NCBI GenBank assembly: GCA_025360815.1
Contig: JANYBL010000030.1
Coordinates: 1 to 64,000 of the forward strand
DNA: 64,000 nucleotides
Origin: Burkholderiales bacterium
GTDB taxonomy: Bacteria > Pseudomonadota > Gammaproteobacteria > Burkholderiales > Usitatibacteraceae
Direction: 5' to 3'
A model generated the notes under the pieces. It ran no database searches and was not told the origin of the DNA. It worked only from the letters and a program-made list of their open reading frames with translations. Below are positions 8,620 to 20,699 of this stretch, in pieces (position 1 is the first letter of the stretch; each line of letters starts with the position of its first letter). A program made the translations under genes and the position numbers.

Positions 8620-9591
8620 TTGCGGCTATCACTTGATGCGCTACATGTATTGGATGCGATTGACCGTAACGGCTCATTCGCCGGTGCCGCAACCGAATTG
8701 TTTCGGGTGCCGTCCGCGATCACCTACACCGTGCAGCAGCTCGAACAAGATTTGAATGTGCTGCTATTTGATCGGAGCAAGCACCGCGCAAGGCTGACCG
8801 CTGCCGGGCATGCGTTACTGACCGAGGGACGGGTGTTGTTACGCGCCGCAGGGGATTTGGAATCAAGAATTCAACAGGTCGCCAAAGGCTGGGAAACCGA
8901 GCTGAAGATCGCGGTCGATACTGCAATCGGGCCTTCACGGCTCTTGCCCCTGCTTAAGCAATTTTATTCTGAACGAATTGGCACCCGTGTCAAGGTAACC
9001 GAAGAAGTATTGAACGGCACTTGGGATTCGCTGGTCGCTGGCCGCTGCGATATGGTTATCGGCGCTTCGGGAGATGGCCCGCCAGGCGGCGGCATTGCGT
9101 CCTTGCTGATCGGCCGCATCAACTTTGTGTTTGTGGCGGCTCCCCATCATCCCATCTGCGAGGAATCACTGCCGTTGACCGAGGCCACCATCCTAAAACA
9201 TCGAGCCGTAAGCGTGGCTGACTCCTCACGTAATTTGCCGCCGCGCACAACGGGCCTGCTGTCGGGGCAAGATGTTTTTACGGTGCCGACGATGCAAATG
9301 AAAATTGATTCACATGTGGCCGGAATTGGCGTTGGCTATTTGCCGGCGCACCGGGCGGCGGCCGATGTCGCGGCGGGACGCTTGCGAGTGTTGGAGACCG
9401 CCAACCTCAAGGCTGGTGGCGATCTATACGCTGTTTGGAAACCCAATCGCACCGGCAAGGCGCTGCGCTGGTTTGCGAAGGCGCTAGAATCGCCGAATTT
9501 GTTGGGGATGTTACTTGCGGCTGAGCCGACAATTCAAAGCGCCGCAGGCAAAGAAAAATCGCCCATCCCATCCATTAAAAAATCAAAATGA
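8620..9591 (+). CDS. LysR family transcriptional regulator, YhaJ-like
   Basis: 323 residues from a TTG start, with AAAGGA 8-13 nt before it; the nearby ATG at 8615 is out of frame. Residues 1-62 are the winged HTH (LHVLDAIDRNGSFAGAA, VPSAITYTVQQLEQDL). From about 90 on is the substrate-binding-like effector domain. WETELKIAVDT, VTEEVLNGTWDSLVAGRCDM and VFVAAPHHPI match the pattern I know from E. coli YhaJ, which senses aromatic breakdown products. It diverges from a pirin gene as yhaJ does from yhaK, so it probably controls the minus-strand redox cluster. The last 20 codons are Lys/Ser-rich and overlap the DUF952 gene on the other strand. Confidence 0.9.
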   Translation: MRLSLDALHVLDAIDRNGSFAGAATELFRVPSAITYTVQQLEQDLNVLLFDRSKHRARLTAAGHALLTEGRVLLRAAGDLESRIQQVAKGWETELKIAVDTAIGPSRLLPLLKQFYSERIGTRVKVTEEVLNGTWDSLVAGRCDMVIGASGDGPPGGGIASLLIGRINFVFVAAPHHPICEESLPLTEATILKHRAVSVADSSRNLPPRTTGLLSGQDVFTVPTMQMKIDSHVAGIGVGYLPAHRAAADVAAGRLRVLETANLKAGGDLYAVWKPNRTGKALRWFAKALESPNLLGMLLAAEPTIQSAAGKEKSPIPSIKKSK

Positions 9592-9869
9592 CGCTGAATT
9601 GCGGCGATTGGAATTGGCGCATAAACATGCGGATAGTATTCGCCTCGTCCCGTCAAATCTTCGCGACGCAGGTTAGCACCCATTAAAATATCATCAATCT
9701 CCAGCAATACCAGATCAGTTTTCCCCGCATAATATTTTGCTGCCGTATGCAAAATTTGCTGTTTTTCAGAACAATGAATAAACCCCTCCAACGACAAATC
9801 TGCACTGGTAAACTGGCGGTTTCGCAAGCACTGGAGCCAATCTTCGGACTCTGCTATTCGATAAATCAT
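9534..9869 (-). CDS. DUF952 family protein
   Basis: 111 residues. Family blocks are visible: MIYRIAESEDW at the start, EGFIHCSEKQQI in the middle, DLVLLEIDD, then GEYYPHVYAPIPIAAI. DUF952 is a small conserved domain related in fold to ADP-ribosyltransferase-like proteins, with no settled function. The 3' end overlaps the end of the convergent LysR gene by 58 bp, which is unusual but both reading frames are intact. It diverges from gluQ with a 38-bp gap. Confidence 0.85.
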   Translation of the reverse strand: MIYRIAESEDWLQCLRNRQFTSADLSLEGFIHCSEKQQILHTAAKYYAGKTDLVLLEIDDILMGANLRREDLTGRGEYYPHVYAPIPIAAIQRHFDFLMDGMGDFSLPAAL

Positions 9870-9907
9870 GTAGCATTCCCAAGAAACTTTAGAGCGTACA
9901 GCCTAAC

Positions 9908-10933
9908 ATGAGCACGCCATCCCGCGACCTTTATATTGGCCGCTTCGCACCGTCGCCCACTGGCCCGCTGCATCTCGGCTCGTTGGTGGCAGCACTCGCG
10001 AGCTACCTGGATGCGAGAGCTCACGGCGGTACGTGGCTGGTCCGGATGGAGGATGTCGACGAAACCCGCTGCAAACCTGAATTTGCCGATGATATTTTGC
10101 GCACGCTGCGCGCTTACGGCTTGCAGTGGGATGGTGAAGTAATGGTCCAATCAAGACGTAAACCGGCCTACCAACAAGCACTGGCGAGGCTCTTCAAAGA
10201 TTCACATGTCTACCTCTGCCGCTGCTCACGTAAGGAAATTGCGGATTCGGTTGTCGGGATGGCCCGGGGAAATGAAGGCACGGAAGAGATTGAACGCATT
10301 TCGGGCGTTGATGGGATTCATGGAATTGACGGAATCGTTTATCCCGGCACCTGCCGACCCCGACAGAACCGGCATTTTAATGTTGAATTAAGCGCCCGCG
10401 ATGTCCACGAGGCCGTGCGCGTGTTGACCATTGACACACTAATCACTTTTTCGGATCGTCTGCAAGGCATCTCAACACAAAACCTCGCGCAAGAAATCGG
10501 CGATTTTGTCGTGCGCCGCCGTGACGGCTTGTTCGCCTACCAGCTCGCGGTGGTAGTTGACGATGCCGAACAAGGCATAACTGATGTCGTACGCGGCGTA
10601 GATTTGATCGATTCAACCGCGCGGCAAATCTACTTGCAGCTGCGCCTAGGGTTACCAACGCCGCGCTATTTGCACATCCCTGTCTTGGCCAATAACAAAG
10701 GGCAAAAGCTATCCAAACAATCGTTGGCACCAGCGCTGTCATGCCCAGCGCCGCCGGTCTCGGCATCAGCAAAATCCGCAATTAACCAGACGCTCATTCA
10801 GGCCCTCGCTTTGCTCGGCCAATCCACGGAACTGATCGCCGCCAACGACTCTACCGCCACGTTATTGCAGCTAGCTGCTAGCCGCTGGCAAGCCGACAAA
10901 GTACCCAATGCGCGGATGATTACACTTGCGTAA
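9908..10933 (+). CDS. gluQ: Glutamyl-Q tRNA(Asp) synthetase
   Basis: 341 residues. GluQ-RS activates glutamate and attaches it to queuosine at the wobble base of tRNA(Asp). The class I signature is FAPSPTGPLHLGSL (13-26), and the second signature is KLSKQ (267-271). A zinc site is formed by C104-x-C106, Y145 and C149. The anticodon-binding domain of full GluRS is absent, as expected. Between the zinc ligands there is an extra segment with a local repeat, GVDGIHGIDGI (133-143). queG, the last step of queuosine synthesis, also lies in this window but 23 kb away. Confidence 0.93.
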   Translation: MSTPSRDLYIGRFAPSPTGPLHLGSLVAALASYLDARAHGGTWLVRMEDVDETRCKPEFADDILRTLRAYGLQWDGEVMVQSRRKPAYQQALARLFKDSHVYLCRCSRKEIADSVVGMARGNEGTEEIERISGVDGIHGIDGIVYPGTCRPRQNRHFNVELSARDVHEAVRVLTIDTLITFSDRLQGISTQNLAQEIGDFVVRRRDGLFAYQLAVVVDDAEQGITDVVRGVDLIDSTARQIYLQLRLGLPTPRYLHIPVLANNKGQKLSKQSLAPALSCPAPPVSASAKSAINQTLIQALALLGQSTELIAANDSTATLLQLAASRWQADKVPNARMITLA

Positions 10934-11234
10934 AATGAGGCCCCGAAGCTAGCGCCAGTGCGCGTCAGCCCTGATCAGTCTGCCATTGCCCTTTTTACGG
11001 CTGACTCATGATCATCGAGCACATTGGCCAGGATAACGACATAAATCGGGTCAGCCGCTTCCCTTGCCTGCGCAATTCATCGCCGCTATACCCCCCAGAT
11101 CAATCTATTTGTGCGCTTCATCGCATCTTAGGTGTCAGGTGCCCGCCAAGTTGCCATACTTAATGCTACTCTGCCGTCAAATTACGTTTAAATCACGTCC
11201 AACGCCATCTCAAAACGCATTTAAAAAAGCAACT
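10934..11234. other. Gene-less spacer between gluQ and the RND adaptor gene
   Basis: This stretch has no supported gene. An inverted pair GTCAGCC (10964-10970) and GGCTGAC (10999-11005) brackets CTTTTT but does not form a standard terminator. CTAGCGCCAGTG at 10949-10960 resembles, in reverse, the dispersed motif seen at 20524 and 31138. An upstream in-frame ATG at 11064 would extend the adaptor protein by 57 residues that do not look like a signal peptide. Confidence 0.4.
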
Positions 11235-12509
11235 ATGACTTCTGCCTCGTCCTCCCCAAGCGCCGCCACCATTGCCCTACCGCCGGGATTGCGTAACCGG
11301 CGACGCAGCTGGATCAAATGGATTGTAATTTCGATCACCCTAGCTGCCGTCGTCGGCGGCTTGGTCGTCTGGAAAATCAGCGCGGCCAGCAAAGGAGCCG
11401 GAACTGACGGCAAAAAGCTGGATGCCGACAAAGTCTTCGAATTCGCGAAAAACGACATTGCGACCGTGCAATCGCAAAATCTCGGTTTGGTGATCCCCGT
11501 TTCAGGCTCAGTGCGCCCGGTCATGCAGGCAATGGTGAAATCAAAAGTTGCCGGCGAAGTCGCAAAGGTTTATGTGCGCGAAGGCGAGCGCGTGGCAGCA
11601 GGGCAAGTGCTCGTTTCGATTGATATCGCCGACCTCAAAGCACGTGACGACGCGCAACGGGCGATGGCCGCAGAGACCAAAGCGCGGCTAGATTTAGCCA
11701 CAAAAAACGAAGCTAACAACCGTGTGTTGCTGTCCAAAAACTTCATCTCGCAAAACGCGTTTGATGGCGTTGCCAATAGCGTACAAGTCGCAGAGGCTAA
11801 TCATCAATCGTCGCTGGCGCAAGCGGCAATCACGGCAAAAGCATTGGCCGATGCGCAGGTGCGGGCTCCATTCAAGGGCATTGTGGCGAAACGCACTGTA
11901 AACGTGGGCGAAAAAATTACCGCTGATGCGCCGCTGATGCAAATTGTCGATTTGTCGAAAATGGAGCTCGAGGCGCCGGTTCCAGTCGGCGATATTCCAA
12001 GTGTCAAAATCGGGCAAGAAATTGCGTTTACCGTCGATGGATTTACCGGCCGTGAATTCAAGGGAAAAGTTGAGCGGATCAACCCTGCGGCTGAAACAGG
12101 TTCTCGCTCGATTTCGATATTTGTCACCTTGCAGAATGCCGATGGCGCACTAAAAGGCGGCATGTTTGCGAACGGCACACTGGCTGCTGTGGGTCGCGGT
12201 GACGTCAACACCTTGCCGATTGCTACGCTAATCGAAGAGGGAGGCCAGACGTTTGTGTATGCGCTGCATGATGGATCAATTGAGCGCAAACCGATCACCA
12301 TTGGCCCCAAAAACGTTGAGCGCGGCTTGGTTGAAGTGCTTGGCGGAATTGCCGCCGGTGCCGAGGTCGTCGCGGTGAAAGCGGACGGCTTGAAGCACGG
12401 TTCAAAAGCGGTAGTGCGATCGGGCATTGTAATATCCACTCCGCAGTCCGTGCAGCGCCTACCACCAACAGACAGCGCTGAAACGGCTAAGTCGGCTGCA
12501 AAAAGTTAG
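11235..12509 (+). CDS. RND efflux periplasmic adaptor (membrane fusion protein)
   Basis: 424 residues from ATG 11235 (MTSASSSPSAAT). A cationic stretch RNRRRSWIKW precedes one membrane helix, which anchors the adaptor in the inner membrane. The lipoyl/barrel-sandwich half motif VAKVYVREGERVAAGQVL, a helical hairpin with DARLDL-type heptads, and the second half VRAPFKGIVAKRTVNVGE are clear. A beta-barrel domain follows. The adaptor links an RND pump to an outer-membrane channel. It lies 69 bp before the permease gene. The Ser/Thr-rich C-terminal tail is not conserved in the family. Substrate unknown. Confidence 0.9.
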   Translation: MTSASSSPSAATIALPPGLRNRRRSWIKWIVISITLAAVVGGLVVWKISAASKGAGTDGKKLDADKVFEFAKNDIATVQSQNLGLVIPVSGSVRPVMQAMVKSKVAGEVAKVYVREGERVAAGQVLVSIDIADLKARDDAQRAMAAETKARLDLATKNEANNRVLLSKNFISQNAFDGVANSVQVAEANHQSSLAQAAITAKALADAQVRAPFKGIVAKRTVNVGEKITADAPLMQIVDLSKMELEAPVPVGDIPSVKIGQEIAFTVDGFTGREFKGKVERINPAAETGSRSISIFVTLQNADGALKGGMFANGTLAAVGRGDVNTLPIATLIEEGGQTFVYALHDGSIERKPITIGPKNVERGLVEVLGGIAAGAEVVAVKADGLKHGSKAVVRSGIVISTPQSVQRLPPTDSAETAKSAAKS

Positions 12510-12578
12510 AAGCCTGTTCTGAATACGCACATGCTGCCTCCTAGGGTAAAAACACCAACAAATCAGCCGGAATAGGCC

Positions 12579-15500
12579 ATGCAAATTACCAAAGTAAGCG
12601 TCAATAATCCAGTCTTTGCCACCATGATGATGGCGGCGTTGATGGTACTGGGAATTTTTTCCTACCAACGACTTTCGGTCGATCAACTGCCCGATATTTC
12701 ATTCCCGTTTGTTTCGGTGGCGACCTCCTATCCGGGCGCCTCATCTGAAGCGGTGTTGCAGGAGGTAAGCCGCCCGATCGAGGAATCGGTCAACACCGTG
12801 CAGGGCGTGAAGAATATTCGCTCGTTCTCGCGTGAGGGGTTTTCGCGGGTCTCAATTGAATTTGAATTGAACGTTGATGTCAAATCGGCCGTGCAAGATG
12901 TGCGCGATAAAGTGGCCGGCGTGCGTCGAGGCTTCAATAAAGATGTGGGCGAACCGACCGTGACGCGGGCGGACAACGATAACGACCAGCCAATCATGTA
13001 CCTCGCCATCGAGAGTCCGGCGCGTTCGCTGCGCGAGCTGTCCGACCTCACCGATCAGCTCGTTGTGAAGCGCTTGCAGGGCGCCACTGGTGTCGGCACG
13101 ATTGATATTTCCGGGCAAGTGCAGCGCGAAATGGCGATTCAATTGAACCCCGACAAAATGTCCGCTTATGGCATCAGCGTTGATCAAGTGGTTGGACAAA
13201 TCCGTGCGCAGAATCAAAATCAGGCCGCCGGATTTTTAATCGGTGATCGCACGGAGCGACTGGTTCGCGTGCAAGGGAAATTTAAGGACGCCAGCGATTT
13301 TGAACGCATGATTATCACGCGCGGCACGCAAAGCGCCTCCGGACGCAATGCGCCCGTCACGTTAGGCATGATTGCCACGGTGCGCGACACCGAGCGCGAG
13401 GAAAGTGGCTTAGCCACCAACAATGGCAAGCGCGGACTGTGGGTGGAGATTCGTAAAACTCGCGGCGCGAACTCGATTGAGGCTGCCGAATCAATCCGCG
13501 CCAATATCGAGAAATTAAAAAAGTCTTTGCCACCCGATTTTAGTCTGCAAATCACGTTCGATCAATCAAAGTTCGTCAAGCGCGGTGTAGACAATGTCAA
13601 ACACACGATCCTCGAAGGTGCGCTGCTCACGATCATGATCGTGTTTTTGTTTTTGCATTCATGGCGCTCTACGGTCATCACTGGGTTAACGCTGCCGATC
13701 TCGGTCTTGGCGACGTTTATTGTGCTTTACGCGATGGGCTTCACGATTAATTTTATGACGCTGATGGCGTTGTCGCTCTCGATTGGTATTTTGATCGACG
13801 ATGCGATTGTGGTGCGAGAAAATATTGTCAGGCATCTCGCGATGGGCAAGAGCCATTTTCAAGCCTCGCTCGATGCCACACAAGAAATCGGCATCGCCGT
13901 GATGGCGACCACTTTCACGATTGTTGCAGTGTTTTTGCCGGTCGCCTTTATGGGCGGCATTATCGGGAAATTCTTTTTCCAATTCGGCGTGGCGGTGAGT
14001 GTGGCAGTGTTGGTATCGTTGTTTGTCTCGTTCACGCTGGACCCAATGCTATCAGCGGTTTGGCGTGATTCGCCCTCACGGATCAATCAATTCAAGCCAA
14101 TTGCTTGGCTGCTCACGAAGCAGGATACGTTCATGGTGTGGCTGCATGCCAAATACGATGTGGTGCTGCGTTGGACGCTAAAGCCCGATTATCGGCAGAC
14201 ATGGATTCCGAAGCCAACGATACTTAATTACATTTTTTCTGGTTTCAAAAAAAGTGAGCTGCGACTAGATCGCTGGAAAATTCGCAATCGCGGAATCGTG
14301 TTGTGGATTGCGGGTTGTATTTTCATTTCCAGCTTTGCGCTCATACCATTTATCGGCTCCGAGTTCGTCCCGGAAACCGATGAGAGCTGGGCGAATGCTT
14401 CGATTGAAACGCCGGTCGGCTCCACCCTCGCCTACACCCAAGGGAAGGCGGAACAAGTCCAGCAAGTATTGAGCGATAAAGGCGAATTCCCCGAGATTAA
14501 CCGAATCGGCCTCAATGTCTGGAAAACAGGCGCTTGGTATAACCTGCAACTCGTCGATAAAAATCAACGCACCCGCAGCAAGAAACAGATTGACGACGCA
14601 ATTCGAAAGCGGCTCTCCACCATCGCCGGTTTGGCGGTGCGCGTTGGCAACAATCGACCGATCCAAATTTTCGTGATGGGCCCCGATATTCGCGAACTTG
14701 ATCGCATCTCAAAAGAGGCCGTCGCTAAAATCAAAGCGATTCCCGGTACCGTCGACGTAGAGACCTCGTACAAACCGACAAGCCCCACGTTGGACATCAC
14801 GATCAATCGTGAATTAGCAAGTGATTTGGGCGTATCAATGTCGTCGATAGTCAGTACCACCCGCGCCATGATCGCCGGTGAAGATGCCGGCCAATGGGAG
14901 GGGCCCGACGGCGAGAATCATCAAATTTTAGTACGCCTGCCGAGCAGTGATCGAACCTCGGTGGCGGATCTGGACAAAATTTTTGTGCCCACTTCAACGC
15001 TAAATTCAGACGGAAGCCCGCGCATGGTGCCGTTGCGGCAGGTCGCCGAGTTCACGCCCGCCTTTGCGGAACGTCAGATTGAGCGCCGCAATTTACAGCG
15101 CTTGGTGCAGGTATGGTCTGGCGTGGCGTCAAACTACACTGCCGGGAAAATTTCCGAGCAGGTGCAGGCAACCTTAAAAGAGATTTCGCTGCCACCGGGC
15201 TATGTGTTTCAGTTTGGTGGCTCCACTCAGGAAATGGCAGATTCGCTTGGCTATCTAGGTGCGGCAGTCATCCTTGCTGTGATCTTCATTTATCTAATCT
15301 TGGCATCGCAATTCGGCAGCTTTTTACAGCCAATTGCGATCATGGCCTCGCTGCCGCTCTCGCTCATCGGCGTGTTTTTAGCGCTGCTGCTCTTCCGCTC
15401 CACACTGAATTTATTTTCAATGATCGGCTTCATCATGCTGATGGGTTTGGTGACCAAAAACGCAATTTTATTGGTCGATTTTACGAACCATGGCCGCCGC

Positions 15501-15947
15501 GAAGGGGTGCCGCGCGACGAGGCGATTTTGAATGCCGGCCAAGTGCGTTTGCGCCCGATCGTGATGACCACGGCTGCGATGATTGGCGGCATGCTGCCGC
15601 TTGCACTCGCGTTTGGCGATGGCTCCGAGCAACAATCGCCCATGGCCCACGCCGTGATCGGCGGCATCATCACCTCAACGATTATGACGCTGGTCGTTGT
15701 GCCTGTGCTCTACACCTATTTCGACACATGGGGCGAAAAGGCGAAGGCATGGTTCCTGGGCGATAAACAAGAGAAACGCGAAGCATCGGTTCAAGTGACG
15801 ACGCCGGGGCCGACGGGCGATCCAGCAGTCAATCCGGTTGGTGTGGCAATCGCCGACAGTGCTGTTGGTGCGGTTGGTGTTGGTGGCAATCGCGGCGGAA
15901 GCAACGCGAAACCTGTTTTGTCCGATAAATTACAGGACGTTTCATGA
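12579..15947 (+). CDS. RND family efflux permease (AcrB/MexB-type, HAE1)
   Basis: 1122 residues with 12 expected helices and two large periplasmic loops. It starts [22 protein letters not shown], typical of the family (shown: [17 protein letters not shown]). The proton-relay aspartates D407 and D408 sit in [10 protein letters not shown], the same numbers as in AcrB. PVALPFVP-like and [20 protein letters not shown] blocks of the second half are present. It is about 80 residues longer than AcrB. Part of this is in the central cytoplasmic loop and part is a Gly/Val-rich tail after [13 protein letters not shown]. No outer-membrane factor or regulator gene is adjacent, so the channel must be encoded elsewhere. 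Confidence 0.93.
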   Translation: MQITKVSVNNPVFATMMMAALMVLGIFSYQRLSVDQLPDISFPFVSVATSYPGASSEAVLQEVSRPIEESVNTVQGVKNIRSFSREGFSRVSIEFELNVDVKSAVQDVRDKVAGVRRGFNKDVGEPTVTRADNDNDQPIMYLAIESPARSLRELSDLTDQLVVKRLQGATGVGTIDISGQVQREMAIQLNPDKMSAYGISVDQVVGQIRAQNQNQAAGFLIGDRTERLVRVQGKFKDASDFERMIITRGTQSASGRNAPVTLGMIATVRDTEREESGLATNNGKRGLWVEIRKTRGANSIEAAESIRANIEKLKKSLPPDFSLQITFDQSKFVKRGVDNVKHTILEGALLTIMIVFLFLHSWRSTVITGLTLPISVLATFIVLYAMGFTINFMTLMALSLSIGILIDDAIVVRENIVRHLAMGKSHFQASLDATQEIGIAVMATTFTIVAVFLPVAFMGGIIGKFFFQFGVAVSVAVLVSLFVSFTLDPMLSAVWRDSPSRINQFKPIAWLLTKQDTFMVWLHAKYDVVLRWTLKPDYRQTWIPKPTILNYIFSGFKKSELRLDRWKIRNRGIVLWIAGCIFISSFALIPFIGSEFVPETDESWANASIETPVGSTLAYTQGKAEQVQQVLSDKGEFPEINRIGLNVWKTGAWYNLQLVDKNQRTRSKKQIDDAIRKRLSTIAGLAVRVGNNRPIQIFVMGPDIRELDRISKEAVAKIKAIPGTVDVETSYKPTSPTLDITINRELASDLGVSMSSIVSTTRAMIAGEDAGQWEGPDGENHQILVRLPSSDRTSVADLDKIFVPTSTLNSDGSPRMVPLRQVAEFTPAFAERQIERRNLQRLVQVWSGVASNYTAGKISEQVQATLKEISLPPGYVFQFGGSTQEMADSLGYLGAAVILAVIFIYLILASQFGSFLQPIAIMASLPLSLIGVFLALLLFRSTLNLFSMIGFIMLMGLVTKNAILLVDFTNHGRREGVPRDEAILNAGQVRLRPIVMTTAAMIGGMLPLALAFGDGSEQQSPMAHAVIGGIITSTIMTLVVVPVLYTYFDTWGEKAKAWFLGDKQEKREASVQVTTPGPTGDPAVNPVGVAIADSAVGAVGVGGNRGGSNAKPVLSDKLQDVS

Positions 15948-15982
15948 GATTGTTTGTCGCAACAACGTTTTAATAACCCTGA

Positions 15983-17791
<1,809 letters not shown>

Positions 17792-17833
17792 CCGCTTTCC
17801 TGCTCCATCATTCGCAATTTTTAGGAAAACACC

Positions 17834-18673
17834 GTGAAACTCTGTGGCTTTGAAGTTGGATTAGACAGACCCTTTTTTCTCATTGCGGGGCCTTGCGTGG
17901 TGGAATCCATGCAGTTGCAAATCGATACCGCCGGTGCGTTGAAAGAGATGACGACTGAGCTTGGCATTCCGTTTATTTTTAAATCGAGTTACGACAAAGC
18001 CAACCGTAGTTCCGGTAAAACCTTCCGCGGCCCAGGGATGGATGAAGGCTTGCGGATTTTGTCGGAAGTAAAAAAGCAGCTCGGTGTTTATATTTTGACC
18101 GACGTTCACACCGAAGCCGAAGTGCCAACGGTGGCCTCCGTTGTGGATGTTTTACAGACGCCGGCCTTCCTCTGCCGGCAAACTGATTTTATTCACGCGG
18201 TGGCACGTTCTGGCCGTCCGGTGAACATTAAAAAAGGCCAGTTCCTTGCCCCGACCGATATGAAAAACGTCGTCGATAAAGCCCGTGAGGCCAGCGGCGC
18301 TGACAACATCATGGTCTGCGAACGCGGCGCTTCGTTTGGCTATAACAATCTCGTTTCCGACATGCGTTCGTTGGCGATCATGCGCAACACCCTCTGTCCT
18401 GTTGTGTTCGATGCCACCCACTCCGTGCAATTGCCCGGCGGGCAAGGGTCAACATCAGGCGGCCAGCGCGAGTTCGTGCCGGTATTGGCGCGTGCTGCTG
18501 TCGCGGCGGGCGTATCGGGCGTGTTTATGGAAACGCATCCTGATCCGTCGAAGGCGATGTCGGACGGACCCAACGCTTGGCCGCTACACATGATGCGCGA
18601 TCTGCTTTATGTGTTGAAAGAAATTGATGCGCTCGTTAAGAAGAACGGTTTTGCCGAAACAAAACTGATGTAA
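17834..18673 (+). CDS. kdsA: 3-deoxy-D-manno-octulosonate 8-phosphate synthase
   Basis: 279 residues. KdsA condenses phosphoenolpyruvate with arabinose 5-phosphate to Kdo 8-phosphate, for the lipopolysaccharide inner core. Key blocks: [41 protein letters not shown] and [17 protein letters not shown]21 in AGPCVVES stands where E. coli has an asparagine (MNVLES). From knowledge of the family this indicates the metal-dependent class II enzyme. It lies 42 bp after pyrG and 36 bp before eno. Confidence 0.96.
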   Translation: MKLCGFEVGLDRPFFLIAGPCVVESMQLQIDTAGALKEMTTELGIPFIFKSSYDKANRSSGKTFRGPGMDEGLRILSEVKKQLGVYILTDVHTEAEVPTVASVVDVLQTPAFLCRQTDFIHAVARSGRPVNIKKGQFLAPTDMKNVVDKAREASGADNIMVCERGASFGYNNLVSDMRSLAIMRNTLCPVVFDATHSVQLPGGQGSTSGGQREFVPVLARAAVAAGVSGVFMETHPDPSKAMSDGPNAWPLHMMRDLLYVLKEIDALVKKNGFAETKLM

Positions 18674-19993
<1,320 letters not shown>

Positions 19994-20022
19994 TAAAATT
20001 TGGATTCTTGGAGACTGGCGCT

Positions 20023-20208
20023 ATGATGCCAACGGAAGAATATGCGGTCGGCTGGATTACGCTGGCGATGATCAACGCCGGGCTTGCGCAATCAAAATCA
20101 CGTCGCGGCGGAAACTGGTTCCTGCTTTCTTTACTGCTGGGGCCGATTGCAACCTTCATCATCGTGACAAATGATCCGCCCAGCAAGCCACCACGGTCGC
20201 AAGGGTAA
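20023..20208 (+). CDS. Small membrane protein between eno and ftsB
   Basis: 61 residues starting MMPTEEYAVGWITLAMIN. TTGGAGA at 20008-20014 is the ribosome site, so I reject the TTG at 20008 as start. An N-terminal short hydrophobic segment, a basic SKSRRGGNW turn and a second hydrophobic segment FLLSLLLGPIATFIIV suggest a hairpin in the membrane. The GxWFLLSLLLGPIAT pattern occurs in many small uncharacterised bacterial membrane proteins. It ends 7 bp before the ftsB start, so it is probably co-translated. Function unknown. Confidence 0.6.
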   Translation: MMPTEEYAVGWITLAMINAGLAQSKSRRGGNWFLLSLLLGPIATFIIVTNDPPSKPPRSQG

Positions 20209-20215
20209 GCATCTC

Positions 20216-20527
20216 TTGAAATACCTCACCCATATCCTTATCGGCTTCCTTATCGCCATCCAGTATCCACTCTGGATCGGCAAGGGAAGCTGGCTGCGGG
20301 TTTGGGATATGTCGAAACAAGTCGATGTCCAAAAAGAAAAAAACACCAAACTCATCGCCCGCAATGCTGGCCTTGATGCGGAGGTACGCGATTTGAAGCA
20401 AGGTATTGATGCTGTTGAAGAGCGCGCTCGCGTTGAGTTAGGGATGGTGAAATCGGATGAAATTTTTTATCAGATTATTGATAAAAACAAAACGCCAGGG
20501 CAGAGACGAGAAGAAATCAAACCCTAG
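20216..20527 (+). CDS. ftsB: Cell division protein FtsB
   Basis: 103 residues from a TTG start, preceded by AAGGGTAAG. The upstream in-frame ATG at 20171 lies inside the previous gene and would put a charged stretch before the helix. One N-terminal membrane helix (YLTHILIGFLIAIQYPLWIG) is followed by a coiled coil (about 30-75: KQVDVQKEKNTKLIARNAGL) and the conserved ARVELGMVKSDEIFYQI. FtsB joins FtsL and FtsQ in the divisome. Its position after eno is conserved in beta- and gammaproteobacteria. Confidence 0.9.
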   Translation: MKYLTHILIGFLIAIQYPLWIGKGSWLRVWDMSKQVDVQKEKNTKLIARNAGLDAEVRDLKQGIDAVEERARVELGMVKSDEIFYQIIDKNKTPGQRREEIKP

Positions 20528-20579
20528 TACTGGCGGGCGTTTCAAAGCAAAAATGGCTCAAAAAGCTCGCCAACGCTAG
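20524..20579. repeat. Inverted pair of a dispersed intergenic repeat
   Basis: CTAGTACTGGCGGGC at 20524-20538, which includes the ftsB stop, and GCTCGCCAACGCTAG at 20565-20579 form an imperfect inverted repeat, 12 of 15 positions matching. The outward continuation of the right arm, read on the minus strand, is CTCTAGCGTTGGCGAGC then TTTTTGAGCC. It resembles the sequence right after the gnd stop at 24676, CTCTAGCGCTGGTGCGGCC then TTTGAGGC. Similar single copies lie at 31138-31160 and 4745-4769. The paired arrangement recalls REP/BIME elements. Confidence 0.45.
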
Positions 20580-20699
20580 AGTTTCAAAAAAAATAGCAAG
20601 CGCAGCGTCAAAAAACATCGCAAAAAAAATCATTTTAGCGGTGATGCTCTTTTTGCCAATATCTGGTGACACGCGCCTATCATCAACTACCCCTTGCGA

